64,000 nucleotides of DNA, taken from NCBI GenBank assembly GCA_023460055.1, contig JAEWRJ010000015.1, positions 3,994 through 67,993 on the forward strand, in the 5' to 3' direction. The notes under the pieces were generated by a model that saw only the letters and a list, made by a program, of their open reading frames with translations, did not search any database and had not been told where the DNA came from. This DNA comes from Bacillota bacterium. Its GTDB lineage: Bacteria; Bacillota; Clostridia; Christensenellales; Aristaeellaceae. Positions 27,398 to 35,363 of this stretch are shown in pieces. Each line of letters opens with the position of its first letter. Position 1 is the stretch's first letter. The translations under genes and the position numbers were made by a program.

Positions 27398-28159
27398 TCA
27401 TTCAATATACATCTGCATGATGAAGCAAACGAAACCGTTTGGGTACCTGATTTCATACCATCCATCCAGAACAGCAATACACTCTACATACGGATTTTTC
27501 ATGGTCTTAGGCGAATCACTTCCTTCAGTAGGAGAGGAAAGAGATGGATATGAATGAAGGAAGTACGTCCATAAACTTTGATCGAATTTTATTTTACCGA
27601 TTGTGGGGAAATTGAAATAATTGCCATACATATCATTTAGCAGAGTATCCTTCTTCATAATAAAGCCATTTACATTTCCGAGTTCAATATAGAACCAATT
27701 ATCAATTTCACCATAAATGCCAAGAATTGTACCATCGAGATAGGTAGCAATGACCTCAGCCTTTTCATCAGCTACATCATATACTTTGATCTCACCGGAT
27801 TTATCGAAGGCTGAAACAGTCGCAATGGGGGTCTCTTGTTTAACATCTAAGTACTTCACTTGATCCATATTTACATCGTCCCGACGCATATAACCGCTAA
27901 TATCGCTTAGTTTTGTGTCAAAGTATTCGGAGCTTCGGAAAATAATGTAAACCCAATCATCTAACTCATCATAGATACCGAAAGTAAACCCGTTAAACAA
28001 GTTGAGCGTGATGTCAGATTTAACGTTTGGGGCCTTATAAAGAGGGGCTGTCGACGAGTTCTCGACCTCGACCGATCCCAAAGACATTCCAGCCGATAGA
28101 ACATCCGGCGCAATAGATAGAATCAAACATACTGATAAGAGGAAAGATAATGTCTTCAT
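27398..28159 (-). CDS. Exported triple-SH3b-like protein (partner gene, pair 2)
   Basis: 253 residues from the ATG at 28159, preceded by AAGGAGAAG; the frame extends ten codons upstream without a site. Residues 1-22 are a cleavable signal peptide (MKTLSFLLSVCLILSIAPDV). Three SH3b-like repeats follow: about 28-95 (LYKAPNVKSD), 100-170 (KVYDVADEKAEVIATYLDGT) and 190-250. There is no catalytic motif. Such domains bind peptidoglycan peptides, so the protein might compete with or block the hydrolase encoded opposite it. This is inferred from pairing alone. Confidence 0.72.
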   Translation of the reverse strand: MKTLSFLLSVCLILSIAPDVLSAGMSLGSVEVENSSTAPLYKAPNVKSDITLNLFNGFTFGIYDELDDWVYIIFRSSEYFDTKLSDISGYMRRDDVNMDQVKYLDVKQETPIATVSAFDKSGEIKVYDVADEKAEVIATYLDGTILGIYGEIDNWFYIELGNVNGFIMKKDTLLNDMYGNYFNFPTIGKIKFDQSLWTYFLHSYPSLSSPTEGSDSPKTMKNPYVECIAVLDGWYEIRYPNGFVCFIMQMYIE

Positions 28160-28200
28160 GTCGCTTCTCCTTAAATAATCAATGGTCATCGTTCTGCATA

Positions 28201-28231
28201 TATATAACGGGGCAACATGCTGATTTGTTGC
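28201..28231 (-). promoter_or_regulatory. Candidate ECF-type promoter, pair 2 partner
   Basis: On the minus strand: GCAACA (28231-28226), 16 bp, CGTTATATA (28209-28201), 42 bp before the ATG at 28159. The -35 is degenerate. Confidence 0.45.
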
Positions 28232-28350
28232 ATTATTTGTTTATTTTGGTGAAAGAGCCATAACACCTAATGAAAATATAATCCTTTATCTACCATTTGG
28301 GGACAGAAATCTGTATAACGATGGCTTATTATACCGTGCTCCGACTATTT

Positions 28351-28360
28351 CTTCACTCCC
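28351..28360 (+). promoter_or_regulatory. CTTCACTCCC motif, hydrolase 3 leader
   Basis: An exact CTTCACTCCC lies 92 bp before the start of the truncated gene copy at 28443, matching the distance at intact genes. Confidence 0.5.
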
Positions 28361-28442
28361 TCTCTGATTACGAATCGCTTAGCTTGTAGAAGCAGAGACG
28401 CTCGGCTGGCAATGGAGATTAGACTGGAATAGGAGTAACGAG

Positions 28443-28533
28443 ATGACAGATCCAATTATCTCAGGGGTAGGCCCAAATAGTCAAGCGACTCTGCAGAATA
28501 TACATTTAGGATAGAAGTACTTTCAAAAAGACT
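28443..28533 (+). pseudogene. Truncated duplicate of the pair 3 hydrolase start
   Basis: Starting at ATG, it reads MTDP then ISGVGPNSQATLQNIHLG and an in-frame stop (28512-28514). The intact gene at 28669 reads ISGSGPNSQATLQNIHLG. Nucleotide likeness continues to about 28533 and then ends. It keeps the original leader motif while the intact copy lies 226 bp downstream, pointing to a tandem duplication or replacement event. Confidence 0.85.
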
Positions 28534-28668
28534 TGAACAGCACCTTCGCATTGTTGCGCCTTTTTGAGCAGCTATTACACTTCTATCACGTTCTGAGCTC
28601 ATTTATTCTTTAGTTAGCTTAAATGTGTGGCCAGCATTATAAGCAAACAATAATAAAGGTGAAATGAA

Positions 28669-29583
28669 ATGGCAAATCCAAACATCTCAGGGTCAGGACC
28701 TAATAGTCAAGCGACTCTGCAGAACATACATCTGGGTCAAAAGTACTTTCAGAAAGATACTGCGACAGCGCATTCGCAAGTACAACTGATGCAAGATCGG
28801 CTTACTAACCTTGGCTATAATACCAAGGGAGCTGATGGCAAATTTGGCGATAACACTCTGGCAGCGGTTAAGGCATTTCAAAGCGCAAATGGTTTAACTG
28901 CTGATGGCAAGTTTGGCAGATTGAGCCTTGAAAAGCTGGAGTATTGGCTTGGTGGTCATCTTGACCCTGGGCAAGGAGGGTGTGTAGGCGGAGGTACTCC
29001 GCCTACAACAGGCAATGATACTTTTGACAGCTCTGTGCCTGAGGATAAGTATAAGGTGCTCACGTCAAGTTGCGAAAGAGTCAATAACTACTCCACGGCA
29101 CTCTCTCGTATAAACAATTATATTGGTTCAAGCGGCGTTATTGTGACGCAGTATTTTCAAGAACTTGATCGAATTGCACGAGATACGAGCACTACTTACA
29201 ATACACATGATTGTGCAGGATTTCTTTATGCTGCCAGAGGTAAAGTTGGTTATAAAGGCTCCACCTCGAATCTTTGCCTTGATAGTATTTACATGGGTTA
29301 TATTGCTGACCTTGGTGGATATAACAACCTGATTCCTGGTATGGAGATACATCAGGGGTGCCGTCATAGAACTCAGTCTTCTAAGTATTACTCCAGTCAT
29401 GTCGGCGTGTACTTTGGCAAATATGACTTTGGTGACGGTAAAGGTCTCCAGCATGCTGTGTATCAATCTGGCCCCAGCTACAGTGTGTTGAAACGAAAAT
29501 ACAATAAACCGGGCGGCCCTGAACTGACCAGCATGAACTCAAACTGGAACTATTGGTCATGGAATAGATACGTCACTCGTTAA
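28669..29583 (+). CDS. Leaderless peptidoglycan-binding NlpC/P60-like hydrolase (pair 3)
   Basis: 304 residues, ribosome site AAAGGTGAA. Layout: a short N-terminal module ISGSGPNSQATLQNIHLG (about 5-30), a peptidoglycan-binding PG_binding_1 domain (35-95, GADGKFGDNTLAAVKAFQ), a Gly/Thr linker, then an NlpC/P60-like domain with HDCAGF (Cys 182), SSHVGVYF (His 244) and LQHAVYQS. The N-terminal module and binding domain are shared with the pair 5 enzyme, while the catalytic domain differs. There is no signal peptide. It converges on the exported protein at 29,638-30,828. Confidence 0.82.
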   Translation: MANPNISGSGPNSQATLQNIHLGQKYFQKDTATAHSQVQLMQDRLTNLGYNTKGADGKFGDNTLAAVKAFQSANGLTADGKFGRLSLEKLEYWLGGHLDPGQGGCVGGGTPPTTGNDTFDSSVPEDKYKVLTSSCERVNNYSTALSRINNYIGSSGVIVTQYFQELDRIARDTSTTYNTHDCAGFLYAARGKVGYKGSTSNLCLDSIYMGYIADLGGYNNLIPGMEIHQGCRHRTQSSKYYSSHVGVYFGKYDFGDGKGLQHAVYQSGPSYSVLKRKYNKPGGPELTSMNSNWNYWSWNRYVTR

Positions 29584-29596
29584 GATACCCCCTAGA

Positions 29597-29622
29597 CCAC
29601 CTGCGCTTTTGCAGGTGGTTTT
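29597..29622. terminator. Terminator, pair 3
   Basis: Stem CCACCTGC / GCAGGTGG, loop GCTTTT, followed by TTTT, between the convergent genes. Confidence 0.88.
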
Positions 29623-29637
29623 CCAATACATTTTGTA

Positions 29638-30828
29638 CTATTTTATCAGTGTGTATTTGTGCATCAAAATAGCCGCATTAGTCACCGTCTCATCTTGAGA
29701 TGAAAGAATAATGAACTCATCCTTATTATTGGTTGCTACATTCGGATATCGAACTGACTTAGCTAACTCTTCAACCAACTGCATATCACCATTTTTTGTA
29801 ATATGGTACAACTTAGGAGGATCGGTACGAGCGTAAGAATCAGTAAGGAAAACAATACCATTGTTGAGACTGATAATAGGCTTGACAATATGTTCTGAGG
29901 TGATTGGCAACTTTGATTCATGCTTTGTCATTAAATCCAAAGAATCAATTACTGAAATGAAAATAGACTTAGTAGTGTCATAATCATTACTGAAAACAAA
30001 AATACCATCACTACTTTCGATTGCATTTTGGAAAGTACCAGGGAGAGGAATAAGGTATGTAGCAGTCAAATCACAACGATTATCAATCAATGCAAGCATG
30101 ATTCCATCGAAAGCCATATCTCCGAAGAATAATGTGCAACCATTTTCACTTTCAATAACATTATAAAGAGTATATTCATTTTCAGTAATGTGATGAACTT
30201 TTGACTCGCCACTAAAGGTGTTTATTACTTCAAACTTCGTGGAGCGCGGTATATCTGGTTCCTTGAAAGCCTTAATGGTAAACGAAGCAGTGTAATACGA
30301 AGTACTCACATCTGCTTCATCTCGCGTTTTGATTGGACCTTGATGTAAGACTTTTCCATCATAATCGATAATGGTTTCTGTAAAGTAAGTTAATGAGGAA
30401 TCATCATACACAACCAAACGCAGCCCTTCTTTTTCAATGCTTACATCATATGACCGAAGCATATTGTCAGCTGCTTCAGTGAATAAAAAGAACTCCCACA
30501 ACAACTCGCCTCCTGCATTGATACATACCATATACTCATTAGCAAAGTTATCGTTAATCCGAATGATTGAAAATACAATGTTGCCATCTGGGAGGATGAT
30601 CGGTTCTTCCATTCTGCCAAACCCATATGCGTTCACCGGCAGTTGCTTTTCTACCGAGAGCATGATTGATGAACCAATGTTAAGGATTGCATCAGAGTGA
30701 TCAATGTTATTTGCTTCTGCCTGTACAGCGTATGTGCGGCCGAAAATACCACATAATATGATAAATGAAAGGACTAAACAAGCGATACTGCGAAGAATAT
30801 TGGTTGAATCTGAAAGCTGTGTTATCAT
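29638..30828 (-). CDS. Exported beta-rich protein, possible propeller (partner gene, pair 3)
   Basis: 396 residues. A hydrophobic signal segment (SIACLVLSFIILCGIFG, about 14-30) follows a polar N-terminus. The rest has repeating blocks of the form PIILPDGNIVFSI, GLRLVVYDDSSLTYF and GIVFLTDSY, the pattern of a beta-propeller. Unlike the other partner proteins no SH3b domain is evident. Its place, opposite a leaderless hydrolase and sharing a terminator with it, matches the other pairs. Ribosome site AGGAGGAAAG lies directly before ATG. Confidence 0.68.
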   Translation of the reverse strand: MITQLSDSTNILRSIACLVLSFIILCGIFGRTYAVQAEANNIDHSDAILNIGSSIMLSVEKQLPVNAYGFGRMEEPIILPDGNIVFSIIRINDNFANEYMVCINAGGELLWEFFLFTEAADNMLRSYDVSIEKEGLRLVVYDDSSLTYFTETIIDYDGKVLHQGPIKTRDEADVSTSYYTASFTIKAFKEPDIPRSTKFEVINTFSGESKVHHITENEYTLYNVIESENGCTLFFGDMAFDGIMLALIDNRCDLTATYLIPLPGTFQNAIESSDGIFVFSNDYDTTKSIFISVIDSLDLMTKHESKLPITSEHIVKPIISLNNGIVFLTDSYARTDPPKLYHITKNGDMQLVEELAKSVRYPNVATNNKDEFIILSSQDETVTNAAILMHKYTLIK

Positions 30829-30908
30829 GACTTTCCTCCTGCATTACGCTTTACAGCCATTAATTAGCTCAGCGTGAATCAAGGTTGACCCCATTATAGT
30901 GTGAAGCA

Positions 30909-30918
30909 GGGAATGAAG
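30909..30918 (-). promoter_or_regulatory. CTTCATTCCC motif, pair 3 partner
   Basis: The minus strand reads CTTCATTCCC 90 bp before the ATG at 30828. Here the motif precedes the exported-protein gene. TTGCTT-17-TATAAT also overlaps it as a possible sigma-A promoter. Confidence 0.45.
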
Positions 30919-31017
30919 CAACATTTCGGTGAGGTGGAATATCGCTCTAACCAAGTTAAATAACAAGAAGTATCTTTCCTTTAAAAACCTATTTTCACCC
31001 AAAGATGATAAGCAATG

Positions 31018-31047
31018 GTGTAACGAAGATAAGGTGTGTTTTCAGGC
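31018..31047 (-). promoter_or_regulatory. Candidate ECF-type promoter, pair 3 partner
   Basis: On the minus strand: GCCTGA (31047-31042), 16 bp, CGTTACAC (31025-31018). The block is an inverted near-copy of the one before the gene at 22325. Confidence 0.5.
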
Positions 31048-31086
31048 GATAGAAACTTGACGCTCAGAAATTTTACGTTCAAAAAA

Positions 31087-31116
31087 TGAGACAAAACCAG
31101 CTTTATATCGTTATAT
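31087..31116 (+). promoter_or_regulatory. ECF-type promoter reading toward pair 4
   Basis: TGAGAC (31087-31092), 16 bp, CGTTATAT (31109-31116). Boxes and spacing are identical to those before the ECF sigma gene. The exported-protein gene starts 460 bp downstream, after decayed coding sequence. Confidence 0.6.
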
Positions 31117-31157
31117 ATATAGATGACATAGTCATTGACGCCGAAACAGGAAGTTAA

Positions 31158-31256
31158 CAGATATTGCCCATACAAAAGATGGGTACATGGCATGAATCGC
31201 ACCTGAACGCGCGTTATATGATTGTGCAGGCTGATGACACGCTAAAAGAGGCGTAG
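31158..31256 (+). pseudogene. Decayed coding remnant
   Basis: The open stretch ending at TAG (31254-31256) reads MGTWHESHLNARYMIVQADD and TLKEA from 31179, resembling the style of small conjugative-element proteins, with a stop codon just before it. It is too short to assign. Confidence 0.35.
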
Positions 31257-31280
31257 TCGGTGGAAGGAGATAGTAGTTGT

Positions 31281-31457
31281 ATGTCTGAAAGATTTATCAC
31301 CAGAAAACAGAAGCATAAGAGATTTGAGGAAAGGAAAGGAAAGTGTGCTGCTGCTTTGGTTATTGCTGCAGCTTTGCTTTTGACAATAGCCCAGTCCGCT
31401 CACAGCGAGTCATTGAATAAAAGGCCGTTGCATGATTACGGATGCTCAAGGATTTGA
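31281..31457 (+). CDS. Short protein with signal-like helix, probably truncated
   Basis: 58 residues from the ATG at 31281 (AAGGAGA eleven bases upstream). A basic N-terminus is followed by a hydrophobic helix AAALVIAAALLLTIAQSAHS, then 14 residues to a stop. It looks like the first part of an exported protein whose body was lost. It may not be functional. Confidence 0.35.
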   Translation: MSERFITRKQKHKRFEERKGKCAAALVIAAALLLTIAQSAHSESLNKRPLHDYGCSRI

Positions 31458-31578
31458 TATGAGAAGCAATTCTTGCACCCAAAGTACATTTGATGGGTCA
31501 TGGTGTTAACTCTGGTATCGATGGCTAAAGGGATAGACGCATTCTCGGCATTACGCTTAAATCTAACGGAGGCTATAC

Positions 31579-32643
31579 ATGAAGAAATTGACTCAAACAA
31601 TCGTGCTCCTTTTCCTCGTCAGCGTTGTGATGACCGCCTCTGCTAATCAGTTTAACGTTCACGGGGGCCTTTATGACGCCCTTGTTGAAAAGCTTAAAAT
31701 ATATGACGGCTATATGGCTGATGATAAATCACAAACATCTCCGGACAAAAACACTAACATTGCTATTCTGTTCGACTATTCCGGAAGTGATCATGCCCAG
31801 CTTTTAATTGGTAAGCAAGTTGGCAAGAAGTGGGAAATACACCATTCGTCAACAAAAGCCGTTTATCAAAAAGGGGTTAAGCCCTCAGTGGAGCTAATTA
31901 GCAGCGTAAACGGTGGTTTCATTTTAAAGTACCAAGATGAACAGTATGAGTTCCTTCCAAACGATCAAGATCAGTATATCCTGACTACTGCCGATATTGC
32001 CGCGGTTGAGTACAATCTGGACAAGACAGCTGGGATTTATCATGTTAAGAGCGCAGACCAGGCAATAGAGTGGCGCGCAGCACCGATTACTCTCGATGAT
32101 TTTAACATTACACTGTTCCCAAAAAGCGTCAATGAAGCGCAGGCATACAATGCAATTTATGGCAAGCTCTCATCTTTGTCATTCTCAGCAAGAAACAGAG
32201 AAATTCTTATGCAACATGCTGGCAGTAAAACGACCGCCGTCTATTCAGCGCCAAGTGAGCAATCCTATCGAGCGTCAAAGGGAAAAGCTGCTGTTAATTT
32301 AGAAAGTAGCTTATGGCTTCTTGGAACTGAGGGGGACTGGGTTCTGATTAGATACGCCATCAACAATAAGTCTGAGCGCATTGGTTATGTCCAATCCAGG
32401 CGATTCGCTTATTTGCCCCCTGATATCAGCATTCTTGATGACACAGAGTTTGTAAACCTCATAGGGTCCAATGATTGTTACATGACACTTGACCCGATCA
32501 ATTCCCAATCAAAAGAAGGTATCGTATCAAAGGGGGACACCATAAAGGCTTATGGATTATATGATCCCTTCTATGTGTATGTCGAAAGTTCAATATCCGG
32601 CAAATCCGCGCGAGGCTTTGTGCCAATCAATGCCTTACAGTAG
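31579..32643 (+). CDS. Exported SH3b-repeat protein (partner gene, pair 4)
   Basis: 354 residues, ribosome site AACGGAGG. A signal peptide (KKLTQTIVLLFLVSVVMTAS) is followed by a beta-rich domain (25-200) and two SH3b-like domains (about 210-275, TTAVYSAPSEQSYRASKGKA then WLLGTEGDWVLIRYA; and 285-354). The order and several motifs (FPKSVNEAQ, KGKAAV, EGDWVLIRYAI) match the pair 5 partner at 34,137 (FPMSVKQAQ, KGKAVV, ENGWIFIQYDI), so the two are paralogues. It converges on an amidase_6 hydrolase. Confidence 0.75.
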   Translation: MKKLTQTIVLLFLVSVVMTASANQFNVHGGLYDALVEKLKIYDGYMADDKSQTSPDKNTNIAILFDYSGSDHAQLLIGKQVGKKWEIHHSSTKAVYQKGVKPSVELISSVNGGFILKYQDEQYEFLPNDQDQYILTTADIAAVEYNLDKTAGIYHVKSADQAIEWRAAPITLDDFNITLFPKSVNEAQAYNAIYGKLSSLSFSARNREILMQHAGSKTTAVYSAPSEQSYRASKGKAAVNLESSLWLLGTEGDWVLIRYAINNKSERIGYVQSRRFAYLPPDISILDDTEFVNLIGSNDCYMTLDPINSQSKEGIVSKGDTIKAYGLYDPFYVYVESSISGKSARGFVPINALQ

Positions 32644-32870
32644 GGATGAGCAGTGATGAAACCAATGGGATAGCTTTTGCAATTCTTGTTTACGCTTGGT
32701 TGAGCATAGTTTATGAGAACGGTAACAATGCTATTATTCATTTTAGATAACAAACATCCTTTGCTTTTGATAGCGGTTTTAAGGCTTTCTCTATATAGCA
32801 AAAGAGGTCTCTTTCCGCTAATGTCTTTTTGCACCAGATTTTCTATTGGTTTTTGCACACTAAAGCGGAC

Positions 32871-32910
32871 AAAACTGCCACAGGTTCTGTAAGAACCTGT
32901 GGCAGTTTTT
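32871..32910. terminator. Bidirectional terminator, pair 4
   Basis: Perfect stem AAAACTGCCACAGGTTCT / AGAACCTGTGGCAGTTTT with loop GTA, flanked by A-run and T-run, so it works on both strands. It lies six bases from the hydrolase stop. Confidence 0.92.
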
Positions 32911-32915
32911 CTTTA

Positions 32916-33746
32916 TTAGCTAAATGCTACTTCAAATAGTTTTTGTTTTGTCTGGTTACCCGCCACACCATCTGCTAGCAAACCATGTGATTGCTGAAAG
33001 GCTTTCACTGCTCCTTCGGTTCCTGTGCCATACTTTCCGTCAGCACCAGCTGAGCCACAACTGTAACCTTCCCCAATGAGGTCTGTTTGCAGGTTTTGCA
33101 CATATGCATTGTAAGTATTTGATATCCTTAAAATGGGTGTTCCATAACGTTCCTGCCATGTTGTTGAAGGCCCAGGATTAGTAGATCCACCTTCACCCAA
33201 TAGAATCGTACCATCAAATTTGCAGAGAATCGTATCGGAGAGGGTGTAATTCCATACTTCGTCATTTTTTGCCGCGCTATGCGCATATACGTAAATCGTT
33301 GTTCCAACAACACGGCTAACCATACCAACATGTTTTGCGTCACGGCTTGCCTTGTCGCCGGTCCCGCTTAGAGCGAAGACAAGGTCACCACGCTGCAATT
33401 GTCCGACTTGGCTATTAGAAAGGAATGTATAGGGCATACGAGGATACCCACTATTGTTGTACTTAATGAACAAGCGTAAACTATTAGCTCCTGCCCAGCT
33501 ACCACTCTTGCTAGTCAATGCTGCACCAGGCGTATTGTAGTACCATGAATCGTAAGGATTTACATCCGTGGTATATTTCATGGGCATTCCGCCACCTTCA
33601 AACATGCACTGAGATACAAAGTTAGCACAGTCAGAAGTGTTGGGGTTGTTGTCATTGTCATAATCGACATAACGAGGGTTATGTCCTTTGCACCATTGTG
33701 CAGCATACGTTATCGCTCCATCACGATTGTAGGATTTCTGAGACAT
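32916..33746 (-). CDS. Leaderless amidase_6 / peptidoglycan-binding hydrolase (pair 4)
   Basis: 276 residues from the ATG at 33746, chosen for AAAGGAGGA seven bases upstream. The N-terminal amidase_6-like cysteine domain (8-185) shows TSDCANFVSQCMFEGG (Cys 40) and KHVGMV (His 139). The C-terminal peptidoglycan-binding domain (205-272) carries AGADGKYGTGTEGAVKAFQQ. Domain order is the reverse of pairs 3 and 5. There is no signal peptide. The fold and catalytic pair support cleavage of cell-wall peptide or amide bonds; the exact bond is unknown. Confidence 0.83.
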   Translation of the reverse strand: MSQKSYNRDGAITYAAQWCKGHNPRYVDYDNDNNPNTSDCANFVSQCMFEGGGMPMKYTTDVNPYDSWYYNTPGAALTSKSGSWAGANSLRLFIKYNNSGYPRMPYTFLSNSQVGQLQRGDLVFALSGTGDKASRDAKHVGMVSRVVGTTIYVYAHSAAKNDEVWNYTLSDTILCKFDGTILLGEGGSTNPGPSTTWQERYGTPILRISNTYNAYVQNLQTDLIGEGYSCGSAGADGKYGTGTEGAVKAFQQSHGLLADGVAGNQTKQKLFEVAFS

Positions 33747-33843
33747 ATAATGTCCTCCTTTGAATAGTTTTGGTATGTGCGTTTTCCTTGCTGTCCAGCT
33801 TTGGCTTCGCACACCTAAAGACTACTCTCGATAAAACAATTAA

Positions 33844-33853
33844 GGGAGTGAAG
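33844..33853 (-). promoter_or_regulatory. CTTCACTCCC motif, hydrolase 4
   Basis: An exact minus-strand CTTCACTCCC ends 98 bp upstream of the ATG at 33746. Confidence 0.5.
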
Positions 33854-33955
33854 TAATTATCATATATTGCGAAAGATATACATGCCCACTTCACATATAT
33901 CAATAGACGTAGGCGTCAAGCATTAGTAATAAATTACGAAAGCATTATTTGATAT

Positions 33956-33986
33956 GCAAGAAAGACGTATTTTCGCTCGTTATATG
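33956..33986 (+). promoter_or_regulatory. Candidate ECF-type promoter, pair 5 partner
   Basis: GCAAGA, 16 bp, CGTTATATG, 151 bp before the gene at 34137. It diverges from the hydrolase 4 leader, 103 bp away. The -35 is degenerate. Confidence 0.45.
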
Positions 33987-34136
33987 TTGAAGGGTATTTT
34001 AGGAAAGGAGTACAATGGGGATGTGCAAGCATAGAAGCTTGTTTACTTGAGTGTTTATCGGTCATTATGAACCAGATAAAGCTCAATTGCATGTAGGGGA
34101 AAATTCATTAACTTATATGGTAAGGGAGCGTCGAAG

Positions 34137-35264
34137 ATGAAGAAGTTGTTATTAGTAGTGACTATAGTATCAATGCTTATGAGCACTGCAACATCAGTTG
34201 CATACTTGTCTGATGGAACATTCGGGATAGAAAACATTCCAAATGATATAGTCGAAATTATTGATGGAAGTCGGTGGAGAAAGTGGGAAGTAACGGGGTG
34301 GGTTAATCCTAGTGGGTTAAGGAAAAATAGCGCATGTGCCTTTGCAGTCGTAAAAAGAGGCAGGGAAAATGTCCTATTGGCATTTGGATGGGATAATGGT
34401 TGGAAATATAAATGGTTCAACCCGGCTGCTCTTCCTCAAGTATATGAACCTATAATGTTAGTTGACACAAGCATTGATTTACAGCGAGAAAAAGGATTCA
34501 ATATTGGATTTATATCCTTTTACAGCGTAAATGGAGAATCGGCTGAAAAATCATGTATATGGGGACTGGAAAGCGACGGCGCATGGAGGCTGTATCATTT
34601 AACCAGCATTGAGCCGTTTATGATGTTTGATACATCCAAAGATAATGCAATTCGTTTATATGATGTAGGATGGGTTGATGGCGAAGAAACTGATGTTTGG
34701 GTATATGGAAGCTATCAGAAGAATTTGCGGTTTTTTAGCCTTCGAGAGTTTCCAATGTCAGTAAAGCAAGCTCAGGAGGCTTTGAGTAATCCTCCTTCTA
34801 TTCCAACAGGAAACCTAACAGCGCAGAAGATTCAATTTTCTGGTGGCTTGAAGTATAAGGTATATCAGGGACCGGGTGAAGAGTATGGACAAGCGGGTAA
34901 AGGTAAGGCTGTTGTCAGCACGAACGATTGGATTCAGGTCTTTGGAGAAGAAAATGGATGGATTTTTATCCAGTATGATATAACAAGCGATCATATGCGT
35001 ATGGGATGGATAGAGGCGAGTGCATTACCTAAAAAGGCTTCTGTAAACGAGCTTTTTTACTCACCAATAAGTGCAATAACGACTCATAACACTAACCTGA
35101 CCGATGATCCTTTGTTCTCGCAATCAGGTATTTCTGTGCTTCCTATATCCACTCAAGTTATTTGGTTGGCGACAATGGGCCAGTGGGCCTATGTGGAGGT
35201 TACTGAATCACAGCCAATTCGAGGATTTGTGCATATCAATTCTCTATCTATTTATATCAAATAA
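34137..35264 (+). CDS. Exported SH3b-repeat protein (partner gene, pair 5)
   Basis: 375 residues. A signal peptide (KKLLLVVTIVSMLMSTATS) precedes a beta-rich domain with many Trp residues (40-235) and two SH3b-like domains (about 240-305 with VYQGPGEEYGQAGKGKAVV; 310-375 ending IRGFVHINSLS). It is a paralogue of the pair 4 partner, with the two SH3b domains best conserved. The upstream sequence has only a weak site GGGAGCG near ATG. Convergent with the leaderless amidase at 35,364-36,275. Confidence 0.75.
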   Translation: MKKLLLVVTIVSMLMSTATSVAYLSDGTFGIENIPNDIVEIIDGSRWRKWEVTGWVNPSGLRKNSACAFAVVKRGRENVLLAFGWDNGWKYKWFNPAALPQVYEPIMLVDTSIDLQREKGFNIGFISFYSVNGESAEKSCIWGLESDGAWRLYHLTSIEPFMMFDTSKDNAIRLYDVGWVDGEETDVWVYGSYQKNLRFFSLREFPMSVKQAQEALSNPPSIPTGNLTAQKIQFSGGLKYKVYQGPGEEYGQAGKGKAVVSTNDWIQVFGEENGWIFIQYDITSDHMRMGWIEASALPKKASVNELFYSPISAITTHNTNLTDDPLFSQSGISVLPISTQVIWLATMGQWAYVEVTESQPIRGFVHINSLSIYIK

Positions 35265-35280
35265 CCTTGATGTGAAGTTG

Positions 35281-35313
35281 GGGCCCCATCCGTTGGAGAA
35301 ACGGGTGGGGCCC
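35281..35313. terminator. Bidirectional terminator, pair 5
   Basis: Stem GGGCCCCATCCGTT / AACGGGTGGGGCCC with a short loop, followed by TTT, between the stops at 35264 and 35364. Confidence 0.88.
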
Positions 35314-35363
35314 TTTACTATTTATACTAGTATGGCCAAATGACTCTATCAATAATACCCTGA

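Noticed and set aside
28351..28440. SigI-type promoter (CCC then CGAA) for the CTTCACTCCC motif
   Set aside because: A CGAA box occurs after some copies but at unequal distances, so no consistent promoter could be built.
31191..31220. GCATGA-16-CGTTATATG, an apparent promoter before the gene at 31579
   Set aside because: It lies inside a coding remnant (the CGTTATATG encodes Arg-Tyr-Met). The match is probably chance; the TGAGAC-type promoter at 31087 is better.
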